Source of the DNA: JAVBRU01 sp031547595
GTDB taxonomy: Bacteria; Bacillota; Clostridia; Christensenellales; Aristaeellaceae
DNA: 64,000 nt
Direction of reading: 5' to 3'
Assembly: GCA_031547595.1 (NCBI GenBank)
Contig: JAVBRU010000023.1
Location: 1 to 64,000 of the forward strand
A model generated the notes under the pieces. It was not told the DNA's origin. It searched no databases and was given only the letters and a program-made list of their open reading frames with translations. Of the stretch, positions 17,564-25,219 are shown piece by piece (the stretch's first letter is position 1; each line of letters begins with the position of its first letter). The position numbers and the translations under genes are program-made.

Positions 17564-18919
17564 ATGCAAAAACCGTTTGCCGCGATGACGCTGGAGGAAC
17601 TGATAAGCGCGCAGGGGCACGCCTGTGGCTGTGGACGTACCCATCATACAGGGCTGCAATTTTTGCGAACCGGCGCGGGCGTGCTTGCACAGCTGCCGGA
17701 CGCGCTTCGCTTTTTGAACAAGAAAAAGCCCTTTGTGGTGGCGGATGTGAACACCTATCAAGCGGCAGGAGAGCAAGTAATCCGCATCCTGAAAGCCGCA
17801 GGGGTTGAATATTCTTTGTATGTCTATCCCGCCGCCTGCGGGCATATTGAGCCGGACGAGCTGGCTATGGGGCGCTTGACCATGGCGTACGACCCCACCT
17901 GTGACGTGGTGCTGGCAGTGGGCAGCGGCGTGATCAACGATTGCTGCAAGGTGCTGGCGCATGCCGCGCATGTGCCCTCCATGGTGGTGTGCACGGCGCC
18001 CTCTATGGACGGGTATGCGTCAAACTCCTCCTCCATGGTGTGCGAGCGGCTCAAAACCAGCCTGTACAACGCGTGCCCGGCGGCGATCCTCGCGGATATT
18101 GATATCATCAAGGAAGCGCCCATGCGCATGCTATGGGCAGGGCTTGGGGATATGCTGGCAAAATACAACGCGCTGTGCGAGTGGCGGATTTCTCATGTAA
18201 TAGTAGAAGAATATTACTGCGAGAACATCGCCGGGCTGATGCGCGCGTCTGTGCAAAAGATTGTGCAGCACGCGGCGCAGCTGGTGGAAAGAGACCCTGC
18301 CGCCGTCCAGGCGGTGGTGGAGGGGCTGATTCTCTCCGGCGTGGCGATGGATTTTGCCAAGATATCGCGCCCGGCCTCGGGGCTGGAGCATTATTTCTCG
18401 CATATGTGGGAGATGGAAGCGCTCAGGAACGGCACGCATGCCGATCTGCATGGCATCTGCGTGGGCGTTGGGCTGTGCCTGACGCTGCCGCTGTATGAGA
18501 TGCTTCGGGAAAAACCCAGCCGCGCACATGCCGAGGCCACGTATTGCGCCTTTTCCGCCGAAAAGTGGGAAGCGCAGATGCGGGATATCTTTGGCACTTC
18601 CGCGCAGGATGTGATTGATGGCGAGGCACGCTGGCAAAAGAATGATGCGCAAAAGCACGCGCAGCGGCTGAACAGGATTTTTGCAAACTGGCACGCCATT
18701 ACGGCAGCAATCGACGAAGAATTGCCAAGCACCCAGGCCATCCTATCGCTGATGAAAGCGCTTGGAATGCCCACGACACCGGAAGAACTGGGATTGGATG
18801 CTGCCGCCACGCGCCGGGCGCTGGTAGGCTCCCGGGAGATCCGGGATAAGTATCTGCTAAACTCTCTTTTGTGGGATCTGGGGTTGCTGGATGATGTGCG
18901 GCTGAGTTGCAAGACGTGA
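17564..18919 (+). CDS. egsA: sn-glycerol-1-phosphate dehydrogenase family (EgsA/AraM)
   Basis: 451 residues. An iron-containing-alcohol-dehydrogenase fold with VGSGVINDCCK for NAD(P) binding. The metal-site segments are SMDGYASNSSSM, GLEHYFSHMWE and GTHADLHGICVGVG. B. subtilis AraM reduces DHAP to glycerol-1-phosphate, the start of archaeal-type ether lipids and of a bacterial heptaprenylglyceryl phosphate. The last ~100 residues are the helical C-terminal part. It stands alone behind its own promoter, divergent from the ABC operon. Confidence 0.88.
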   Translation: MQKPFAAMTLEELISAQGHACGCGRTHHTGLQFLRTGAGVLAQLPDALRFLNKKKPFVVADVNTYQAAGEQVIRILKAAGVEYSLYVYPAACGHIEPDELAMGRLTMAYDPTCDVVLAVGSGVINDCCKVLAHAAHVPSMVVCTAPSMDGYASNSSSMVCERLKTSLYNACPAAILADIDIIKEAPMRMLWAGLGDMLAKYNALCEWRISHVIVEEYYCENIAGLMRASVQKIVQHAAQLVERDPAAVQAVVEGLILSGVAMDFAKISRPASGLEHYFSHMWEMEALRNGTHADLHGICVGVGLCLTLPLYEMLREKPSRAHAEATYCAFSAEKWEAQMRDIFGTSAQDVIDGEARWQKNDAQKHAQRLNRIFANWHAITAAIDEELPSTQAILSLMKALGMPTTPEELGLDAAATRRALVGSREIRDKYLLNSLLWDLGLLDDVRLSCKT

Positions 18920-19122
18920 TTTTGTTTCAAAATTTCTAAAGAAAAGAATGATTTTAAGCAGGATATTACAATTTCCTTTTGTAAATTGCATCTTTTCATC
19001 AAAAATATGTAGAAAATATTGCAATTCACTTGATTTTTACTATCGTTTCAGTGTAAAATAGAAAAAGTGCAATATACAATTGTTGCTGTGGCTTTTTTGA
19101 GCCAGAGGAAGGATGGGTACTG

Positions 19123-19815
19123 TTGGCCAAGCGCATACTGTTGGTCGATGACGAGCCGTTGATTCTAAAAGGGTTACGTTATACGCTGGAACAAGAGGGG
19201 TACGAGATTTTAACCGCTGCCGATGGCGAGATTGCCTTGCAGGTGTTTTTCGAGAACCCTGTTGATCTTGTTTTGCTGGATGTCATGCTGCCCAAGCTCG
19301 ATGGCACCCAGGTGTGCCAGCGCATTCGCGAAAGCAGTAATGTGCCGATTTTGATGTTGACCGCCAAGGGCGATGATATGGACAAAATCCTCGGCCTGGA
19401 ATACGGGGCGGACGATTATATGACCAAGCCGTTCAACATCTTAGAGGTCAAGGCACGCATCAAGACCATTCTTCGCCGCGCTGCGCAGCCCATGCCCACG
19501 GAAGAAAAAAAGGTAATCCGTGTGCATGATATGGAGGTCAACATTGTCAACCGCTCCGTGATGCTGGGCAATCAGGATATCCGCCTGACAGCCAAGGAGT
19601 TCGATCTTCTGCAGCTGTTTATCACCAACCGCGGCAAGGTGTTCAGCCGCGAAACAATGCTCGAAACCGTATGGAAGTACGACTATATGGGCGACGCGCG
19701 TACAGTTGATGTGCACATCCGTCGCCTGCGCGAGAAGATCGAGCGCAATCCTGCCCAGCCGGAGTTCATCTTCACCAAGTGGGGAGTGGGCTACTATTTC
19801 ACCGATAAGGATTAA
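19123..19815 (+). CDS. OmpR-family response regulator, WalR/VicR-like
   Basis: 230 residues. The receiver domain has Asp9-Asp10 and phospho-acceptor Asp53 (LLDVMLPKLDG). The winged helix includes LTAKEFDLLQLF, VFSRETMLETVW and TVDVHIRRLREKIE, very close to the clostridial WalR/PhoP type. Translation begins at TTG 19123 behind GAGGAAGG. The partner kinase follows with no gap. WalR regulators govern peptidoglycan remodelling, which would fit the envelope genes in the window. The orthology is inferred from recall only. Confidence 0.88.
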   Translation: MAKRILLVDDEPLILKGLRYTLEQEGYEILTAADGEIALQVFFENPVDLVLLDVMLPKLDGTQVCQRIRESSNVPILMLTAKGDDMDKILGLEYGADDYMTKPFNILEVKARIKTILRRAAQPMPTEEKKVIRVHDMEVNIVNRSVMLGNQDIRLTAKEFDLLQLFITNRGKVFSRETMLETVWKYDYMGDARTVDVHIRRLREKIERNPAQPEFIFTKWGVGYYFTDKD

Positions 19816-21271
19816 CAATCCCTTAAACAGCATCCGCTGGAAAATACTAATCGCCTTCTTGTTGATTGTGGGGGTGTCCTTCTTTGTGATGGCCAGTTCC
19901 CTCAGCAGCATGGTGGGTGATTATTTATTTGAGCAGCGCATTCGTGCCGACCGCATGAACCTCGAAAAGCTGGCAACGCAGATTGCACCGCTGGTGGCGC
20001 GCAGCGATGCCGCCGCTTTGCATACGCAATTGACAAATGCCGGAGGCGAGCTGGGCGGCAGGCTATTGCTGCTGGACAGTACCGGCAAGGTGCAGCTGGA
20101 TAGCTATGGGGAGCTCAGCGGCACCAGAATCGAATATCCCGAGGTGACCAGCGTGCTCGTCAAGGGCCAAAGCGTGGATTATGGCGTGCACGAATTGGCC
20201 AATACCGAAGCTGTGGATACTTCCAAGCTGATGTTTATGAGAAAGTCCAACGTCACGTGGGTGGGGTACTGCACGGCTGGCATTATATCGGCCTCGGATG
20301 TGATTGGCGTACTGCTGCTGGTAGCACCGGTGCAGGAGATGATGACCAACCTCTACCAGCTTCAAGATCAAATGCTGCTGATTTTTATCATCATCGCTAC
20401 CGTGGCGCTGGTGTTCAGTTTAGTGTTTTCAAGGGTTATCACAAGCCCGATCGCGGCACTCACCCGCGGCATTCAGCGCATGTCCAAGGGCACGTTTTCC
20501 GCGCGGGTATCGGTGCGCGGCTCCAGCGAGATGAAGCATCTGGCACAGGCCTTTAACTCCATGAGCGAAAAGCTGGAAACGCTGGATCAATCGCGCAACC
20601 AGTTTGTATCAAACGCCAGCCACGAGCTGAAAACCCCCTTGGCTACCATGAAAATCCTGATCGAATCACTGGTGTATCAGCCGGATATGGACAGGGACCT
20701 GCGCACAGAGTTCATGATGGATATCAATAAAGAAATCGACCGCTTGAGCGCCATCGTGTCGGACCTTTTGACCCTCGTGCAAATGGACTCCAACAACGTG
20801 AAGCTAACGCGCGAGAACCTCAGCATTGCCGCGCTGATCAAAGAAACGGCGCACCGCCTGCAGCCCATTGCCGATCAGCGAAATCAGACCATACAGCTCA
20901 TGATCTCCGATTCCTGCGATATGTACGCCGATAAGTCCAAGCTGCGCCAGGTGATCTATAACCTCATGGAAAACGGCGTCAAGTACACCCCCCCGGGCGG
21001 CCAGATCAAGGTGGCGCTGATGCGGGTGGGGCGCGACGCACGCATGACGGTGACGGATACAGGCGTCGGCATCCCCAAGGAGAATCTGCCCCATATTTTC
21101 GACCGTTTTTATCGCGTAGACAAGGCACGAAGCCGCGAAACCGGCGGCACGGGCCTTGGGCTATCCATTGTGCATCAGCTGGTGCTGCTGCATGGCGGCG
21201 CGATCACGGTGGATAGCGAGGAGGGCAAGGGCACCACCTTCACGGTGGAACTGCCTTTGCATCAGGGCTGA
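19811..21271 (+). CDS. Sensor histidine kinase, WalK-like, with unclear start codon
   Basis: About 486 residues from the suggested start. Membrane segment near residues 12-32, an extracytoplasmic loop of about 140 residues, membrane segment near 190, HAMP, HisKA with ASHELKTPLATM, and HATPase_c with LMENGVKYT, DTGVGIP and GTGLGLS. No ATG, GTG or TTG lies between the regulator gene and the first membrane segment. The nearest ATGs (19706) are deep inside the regulator gene. An ATT at 19811 overlaps the regulator stop and has AAGGA just upstream, so a non-canonical coupled start is possible. No PAS domain is visible, unlike B. subtilis WalK. Confidence 0.85.
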   Translation: MNNPLNSIRWKILIAFLLIVGVSFFVMASSLSSMVGDYLFEQRIRADRMNLEKLATQIAPLVARSDAAALHTQLTNAGGELGGRLLLLDSTGKVQLDSYGELSGTRIEYPEVTSVLVKGQSVDYGVHELANTEAVDTSKLMFMRKSNVTWVGYCTAGIISASDVIGVLLLVAPVQEMMTNLYQLQDQMLLIFIIIATVALVFSLVFSRVITSPIAALTRGIQRMSKGTFSARVSVRGSSEMKHLAQAFNSMSEKLETLDQSRNQFVSNASHELKTPLATMKILIESLVYQPDMDRDLRTEFMMDINKEIDRLSAIVSDLLTLVQMDSNNVKLTRENLSIAALIKETAHRLQPIADQRNQTIQLMISDSCDMYADKSKLRQVIYNLMENGVKYTPPGGQIKVALMRVGRDARMTVTDTGVGIPKENLPHIFDRFYRVDKARSRETGGTGLGLSIVHQLVLLHGGAITVDSEEGKGTTFTVELPLHQG

Positions 21272-22044
21272 TGTTGTATGTATCGAAATTGATCAAAAAC
21301 GAAAACAGACGCGATGAATATCCCTTCACCGTGCCTGTAATTGCGCAGATGGACGAGCTTGTGTTTGAGCAGCCCATCACCATCCTTTGCGGGGACAACG
21401 GCTGTGGCAAATCCACTTTGATGGAGATATTGGCAGCCAAGCTTGACGCCATCCGCATCGGACAGGGCATCATCGAGCGTGGCGGGGTGGTGGCCAGGCA
21501 TGTGGATGCATTCACCCTGTGGAAGCGCGCGGCAAAAACCAATTTCTTTTTCTCTGCCGAGGATTTTATCGCGTACATCTCCTGGGTATCCCGTGCCAAG
21601 CAGGAGGCCCGGGACGAAATTCGCCGTATCGATCAAGAGGGCATCGGCGATCTGGATTATGCCAAGATGCCGCACTATCATACCTTGGCAGATCTGGAGG
21701 GACTGTACGCCGGAAACCTGGCCAAACAATCCCACGGCGAAGGGTTCCTCGATTTCTTCCAGTCCCGCATTCGCAGCGGCGGATTATATTTGTTGGACGA
21801 GCCGGAAGGCGCATTATCGTACGAGAATCAATATGCCCTGGCCATTGCCATCCTGGACGCAGTGCAAAATAAATGCCAGTTCATCCTCGCCACACACTCG
21901 CCCATCCTCAGCGCCATACCGGGCGCGGACATCGTCGAGGTGTCCGGCCAGGGCATGGAGCGCTGCGCGTATGACGACCTCAACAGCATCCGCTTCCTCA
22001 AGCTCTTTATGGAGCGCAAAAGCAGGCTTTTTGAAGGCTATTGA
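21271..22044 (+). CDS. AAA/ABC-type ATPase, function unknown
   Basis: 257 residues. Walker A GDNGCGKSTL (41-50), a short signature-like KQSHGEGFLDFF, Walker B GGLYLLDEPEGALS and switch ILATHSPIL make a complete stand-alone ATPase of the AAA_15/AAA_21 type. There are no membrane segments and no partner permease. ATG overlaps the kinase stop (TGATG), placing it in the WalRK-like operon, where yycHI-like partners would normally be. Such proteins occur in anti-phage or repair contexts, but nothing here supports either. Confidence 0.75.
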   Translation: MLYVSKLIKNENRRDEYPFTVPVIAQMDELVFEQPITILCGDNGCGKSTLMEILAAKLDAIRIGQGIIERGGVVARHVDAFTLWKRAAKTNFFFSAEDFIAYISWVSRAKQEARDEIRRIDQEGIGDLDYAKMPHYHTLADLEGLYAGNLAKQSHGEGFLDFFQSRIRSGGLYLLDEPEGALSYENQYALAIAILDAVQNKCQFILATHSPILSAIPGADIVEVSGQGMERCAYDDLNSIRFLKLFMERKSRLFEGY

Positions 22045-22055
22045 AGCCACAGATC

Positions 22056-22080
22056 AGAGCAGCCCATGGCTGCTCTTTTA
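22056..22080 (+). terminator. Terminator of the WalRK-like operon
   Basis: 9-bp stem AGAGCAGCC/GGCTGCTCT with CAT loop, then a short T run. Its end touches the stop of the convergent XRE gene. Confidence 0.8.
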
Positions 22081-22422
22081 TATTGGCTTTAATCGATTTT
22101 TGAGGGCCTTGATCGTATCCAGCAAATAAAGCTGCTCCGCCTCTGAAAGGCCCTTTGCCACATCATATAGCTCGGCCAGTATCTTGGCGCTTTGGCTTGC
22201 TTTTGAAAAATCAGACATATCGCCTGTACCATTCAGCAGCCATTCTTTGTTGATATTTAGGGCCTGACAGATTGCATTTACGACGATGGTTTGCGCTTCG
22301 GTTTTGTCTTTTTCTAAATTAAATATAACACCGCGCGACACACCAATTGTATCGGCCAGAGCATCCTGCGTAAAGCCTTTGCTTTTCCGCGCATGCTTCA
22401 GGCGCTCACCTAAGGAACTCAT
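22078..22422 (-). CDS. XRE/Cro-family transcriptional regulator
   Basis: 114 residues. The N-terminal HTH (about 4-58) contains GFTQDALADTIGVSRGVIFN, as in phage repressors. The C-terminal helical tail (about 76-112) is probably for oligomerisation. GAGGTGATAAA precedes the ATG. Its promoter contains a 15-bp perfect palindrome, and the divergent promoter facing the secreted-protein cassette carries the same core, so it likely represses itself and the cassette. The small ORF at 22649 resembles its tail. Confidence 0.88.
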   Translation of the reverse strand: MSSLGERLKHARKSKGFTQDALADTIGVSRGVIFNLEKDKTEAQTIVVNAICQALNINKEWLLNGTGDMSDFSKASQSAKILAELYDVAKGLSEAEQLYLLDTIKALKNRLKPI

Positions 22423-22439
22423 TTTATCACCTCACCCAC

Positions 22440-22471
22440 ATTATACACCATTGCAAATCATTGTCAATGAT
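22440..22471 (-). promoter_or_regulatory. XRE gene promoter with embedded operator
   Basis: Minus strand TTGACA and TATAAT at 16-bp spacing. The -35 lies inside the perfect 15-bp palindrome ATCATTGTCAATGAT (22457-22471). Confidence 0.75.
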
Positions 22472-22509
22472 AAAATGCGTTACAAGAGCACAAATATATG
22501 ACAAAATTG

Positions 22510-22540
22510 CATTGACAATGATTATCTTGTATGGTATAAT
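22510..22540 (+). promoter_or_regulatory. Divergent cassette promoter with the same operator core
   Basis: TTGACA (22512-22517) and TATAAT (22535-22540) with 17-bp spacing. The -35 sits in palindrome CATTGACAATG (22510-22520), the same core as at 22457. Binding at either site would occlude RNA polymerase. Confidence 0.78.
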
Positions 22541-22648
22541 TCACATAAAGATCGTAAGCGCTTCAATGCCCGACCGTCGACCTGTTGCAAATCCATTCTT
22601 TCCATCCTCGCCCGCAAACCAATAAAAAGCTGCGCATTACTGACCGCT

Positions 22649-22870
22649 TTGTATAGCCCCCTGCCAGAGGAGGGAACGGTTATTTCTACGCAAAATGACA
22701 CAGCGAAACTCGCAGAGCAAATCATTGACAGCGCAAGTACGCTGCCACTGGAGTGCCAGGAGCTTCTTTTGGCTGTTGCGAAAGGGATGGTGTTCACCAG
22801 AAGCTGCCTCCCGAAAGCGGCTAAAGAAAGCATACTTGGCGAAATGATTCATCAGCCTAAACCATGGTAG
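22649..22870 (+). CDS. Small protein resembling the XRE regulator's C-terminal helices
   Basis: Up to 73 residues from a TTG at 22649. However, a strong GAGGAGGG site at 22670-22677 is followed at 7 nt by ATT (22682), which would give a 62-residue product. Residues 19-47 (AKLAEQIIDSASTLPL and on) align with residues 79-107 of the XRE protein: shared AK, LAE, D-x-A, L, Q, LL and K. There is no HTH. It may be a regulator-binding antagonist lacking DNA binding; this is inference. It lies in the same transcript as the secreted repeat protein 66 nt downstream. Confidence 0.45.
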   Translation: MYSPLPEEGTVISTQNDTAKLAEQIIDSASTLPLECQELLLAVAKGMVFTRSCLPKAAKESILGEMIHQPKPW

Positions 22871-22885
22871 CATGGGGTGTTTAAT

Positions 22886-22911
22886 AATGAAGAAAATGCG
22901 TTTTCTTCATT
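22886..22911 (+). promoter_or_regulatory. Leader hairpin before the first secreted repeat protein
   Basis: Perfect 11-bp stem AATGAAGAAAA/TTTTCTTCATT with TGCG loop, ending about 11 nt before the GGGAGGAAG ribosome site. No T run follows, so it is a translation-control or stability element more than a terminator. The second cassette has an analogous hairpin at 25162. Confidence 0.5.
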
Positions 22912-22935
22912 AAAAATAATTGGGAGGAAGATAAC

Positions 22936-24714
22936 ATGAGAAACGGGAAGAAACTGCTTTTTGCCTGTCTGGTGGTCATCCTGCTGGCTTCTATCTCAAG
23001 CGTGGCGATGGCACGCGCGCACACTCACTGGGACATATTCACTGATTGGAGCGATTGGAGAGTCAGAACGCCGGCCACTTGCGAAGCAACTGGCGTTGAT
23101 TACAGGGTATGTAAAGTCTGGGGTTGTCACGAAGAACAGACGCGCACCAGCCCTGCGCTTGATCACAAATGGGACAGATGGGAAACCACGACACCATCTA
23201 CCTGCACCGTCCAAGGCCTGGAAACCAGAAGCTGCACCCGCGATGGCTGCAATGAGAAAGAGACCCGCCCCATCGACCTTGCAGAGCACAAATGGTCTAA
23301 GAACAAGCAGACCACGTTGGAGCCCACCTGCACTGATGCGGGATCCAAGGCGTATGTCTGCTCTGTTTGCCAAGGAACGAAAAATGCCGAATCCATTCCT
23401 GCCCTCCGGCACGACTGGAGCAGAAATTGGGTAACCACCCAAGAACCTACCTGCACAGAAAAGGGCACACGGGTCAGAAGCTGCACCCGCAAGGACTGCA
23501 CTGCGGTGGATACGGACAGCATTGACGCGAAGGGACACAATTGGTCAAAAAACAGAGAAACGATTCAGCCCCCTACCTGCACAGAAAAGGGAAGAGAAGC
23601 CTATACTTGCTCCCGCTGTGATGCCACAAAAGACGGCCGCGATATTCCTGCCCTCAGGCATGATTACGGCCCCTGGACGACTGTGAAACAACCCACCTGT
23701 ACGGAGCAGGGACTGCGGCAGCATACCTGTAAGCGTTGCCCGGATGTACAATCGGATACCCTGGATCGTATACCGCATACCTATACTGAATGGCAAACTA
23801 CCAAGCCTGCCACCTGTACGGAGCGCGGCGTTGAAACGGAAAAATGCGCAGTTTGCGGCCATTTGGGGAAGAAAACACGGCATATTGACCGGCTGCCCCA
23901 TGAGTATGAGTGGATAGTGACCCGTGCCGCCACTTGCTACCTGGAGGGAGAGGAAACCGAAACGTGCAAAAACTGCGGCGCCACCAACGGCACGCGCGCC
24001 ATCCCCAAGCTTCCGCATACTTTGCAAACGACCATCCAGCCTTCCACCTGCGAAAGAAAGGGCCTGGAGCATATCTATTGCACCGTGCCTGGCTGCGGCT
24101 ATGTGAAGGATACTCAGCTGCCCGCGCTGGATCACATCTTTGAGTGGATTGTCGTCACCAAACCCACCCTCAACAAAAAGGGGCTGGACAAGGAAGTCTG
24201 CTCTATGTGCGGCCTGGAATCGGGCAAGACCCGTGAGACCGATAAGCTGGGCGATGTGTATGCCAACAACACGCTGTCTCTGGCAGGCGCGCGCGTCAAG
24301 GATGTCAATGCGAGTGTAACCAACAAGTGGTACATGATCGCGCCCATTGATTTGACCAAGGATGGCGTGACCAAGCTCGATGTAGTGGTAGGCAATCAAT
24401 ATATCATTGGCAAGCTGATTGCTACAGTCAAGGAAGGAACTGTTACCTTCGAGCTGAAGATGCTCCCCTCTGTCACGATGGCGAAAGGCTCATACCTGAC
24501 GCTGTTCGCCAGCTTGGACGCCATCCAAAGCATCGAAGAGAAGGACGTGACGGTGTACGAGCTGAAAAAGCCGCTCAGCATTGCGGATGATCTGGCGGGT
24601 GCCCAGAAGGTCTTTGCATTCTTCTTTGGCAGAGCCACCTATGACCGCATGGCAGATGGTGTGGTGTACTATGTGCACAACGTCAAAGCGGCCAACGCAA
24701 TCTTAGGCAAATAA
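22936..24714 (+). CDS. Secreted cysteine-module repeat protein, copy 1
   Basis: 592 residues. Signal peptide 1-26. Residues about 38-437 hold ten modules of 35-40 residues with the plan T-C-x3-G-x5-C-x2-(x)-C, then charged and aromatic linker (HxWxxW-like); nine keep the TC motif and the tenth (PTLNKKG) has lost the first cysteine. From 438 to 592 comes a distinct domain (LGDVYANNTLSLAGARVKD to KAANAILGK) shared almost unchanged with copy 2. No LPxTG, SLH or membrane anchor is seen. Similar TCTxxG repeats occur in surface proteins of gut Clostridia. Modules could bind metal or form disulfides. Confidence 0.8.
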   Translation: MRNGKKLLFACLVVILLASISSVAMARAHTHWDIFTDWSDWRVRTPATCEATGVDYRVCKVWGCHEEQTRTSPALDHKWDRWETTTPSTCTVQGLETRSCTRDGCNEKETRPIDLAEHKWSKNKQTTLEPTCTDAGSKAYVCSVCQGTKNAESIPALRHDWSRNWVTTQEPTCTEKGTRVRSCTRKDCTAVDTDSIDAKGHNWSKNRETIQPPTCTEKGREAYTCSRCDATKDGRDIPALRHDYGPWTTVKQPTCTEQGLRQHTCKRCPDVQSDTLDRIPHTYTEWQTTKPATCTERGVETEKCAVCGHLGKKTRHIDRLPHEYEWIVTRAATCYLEGEETETCKNCGATNGTRAIPKLPHTLQTTIQPSTCERKGLEHIYCTVPGCGYVKDTQLPALDHIFEWIVVTKPTLNKKGLDKEVCSMCGLESGKTRETDKLGDVYANNTLSLAGARVKDVNASVTNKWYMIAPIDLTKDGVTKLDVVVGNQYIIGKLIATVKEGTVTFELKMLPSVTMAKGSYLTLFASLDAIQSIEEKDVTVYELKKPLSIADDLAGAQKVFAFFFGRATYDRMADGVVYYVHNVKAANAILGK

Positions 24715-24740
24715 GCAAAAAGCTTCGGCGATAAGCAAGC

Positions 24741-24775
24741 AGCCTCTTGACTTTGGTCAAGAGGCTGTCTTTATT
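24741..24775 (+). terminator. Terminator after secreted repeat protein copy 1
   Basis: Perfect 11-bp stem AGCCTCTTGAC/GTCAAGAGGCT with loop TTTG, then a T-rich tail. Confidence 0.85.
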
Positions 24776-24870
24776 TGCTTTTCGGGAAGATGAAATCACT
24801 GCGTTAGACCATGGATTTTGATACCGAAGAATTGGCTGACAGTTTGATTACATCTTGAGCTATCAGTGTG

Positions 24871-24882
24871 ACATTGCAATGT
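24871..24882. promoter_or_regulatory. Palindrome with the XRE operator half-sites
   Basis: ACATTGCAATGT uses the same CATTG/CAATG halves as the operators at 22457 and 22510 but without the central base. It lies 60 bp upstream of the second cassette promoter. Whether the XRE protein binds it is unknown. Confidence 0.35.
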
Positions 24883-24941
24883 GATCAATTCACAGCACGT
24901 TGAATGTATGGCTTATAACGGCCTTTCATTATGGCAATGTA

Positions 24942-24970
24942 TTGTAAATGCATATGCAACATGGTATAAT
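24942..24970 (+). promoter_or_regulatory. Promoter of the second repeat-protein cassette
   Basis: TTGTAA and TATAAT with 17-bp spacing. The ATGGTATAATTC around the -10 and the GATCGT just after it match the first cassette promoter, so the two are related by duplication. The CATTGWCAATG operator is not kept at the -35. The 505-bp gap 24715-25219 otherwise holds only the terminator, decayed ORF and hairpin listed here. Confidence 0.6.
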
Positions 24971-25003
24971 TCCGATATGGATCGTCTGCGGAAGGGAGAC
25001 ACT

Positions 25004-25090
25004 ATTTCGACTCGGAATAGCATTATCACGTTTGCAGAGCTGCTGCTGAAAGTGCAAGCATGCGGCTGTATGATTCGTGTGCGGCTATAA
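25004..25090 (+). pseudogene. Truncated remnant of the cassette small ORF
   Basis: After an AAGGGAG site, the frame reads ISTRNSIITFAELLLKVQAC and stops after 28 codons. It matches the start of the first cassette's small ORF (ISTQNDTAKLAEQ), including the ATT in the start position, but lacks the rest of the helix pair. It looks like a decayed copy. Confidence 0.4.
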
Positions 25091-25161
25091 GGAAGCGTTG
25101 AAAATGTGCTGCCTTTTTCTTTCACCAGAGCGTGGAAGAGCGACCCATATATAGAGGTGTC

Positions 25162-25197
25162 TTCATTATAAGACGAATAATGAGCGTCTTATATGAA
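25162..25197 (+). promoter_or_regulatory. Leader hairpin before the second secreted repeat protein
   Basis: TTCATTATAAGACG pairs with CGTCTTATATGAA (13 bp, one bulged T), 9-nt loop, just upstream of the ATGGAGGAAG ribosome site. Position matches the 22886 hairpin although the sequence differs. Confidence 0.5.
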
Positions 25198-25219
25198 ATA
25201 AGTAATGGAGGAAGATAAT

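Noticed and set aside
22694..22846. ATG-started frame inside the small-ORF region
   Set aside because: It begins with a normal ATG, but the product is Trp/Ser/Arg-rich with no helix pattern, and the ribosome site is too far upstream. The overlapping frame resembles the XRE tail.
24881..25090. 69-codon frame upstream of the second repeat gene
   Set aside because: Its first part precedes and overlaps the promoter. Only the part after 25004 matches the first cassette's small ORF, so only that is listed, as a remnant.
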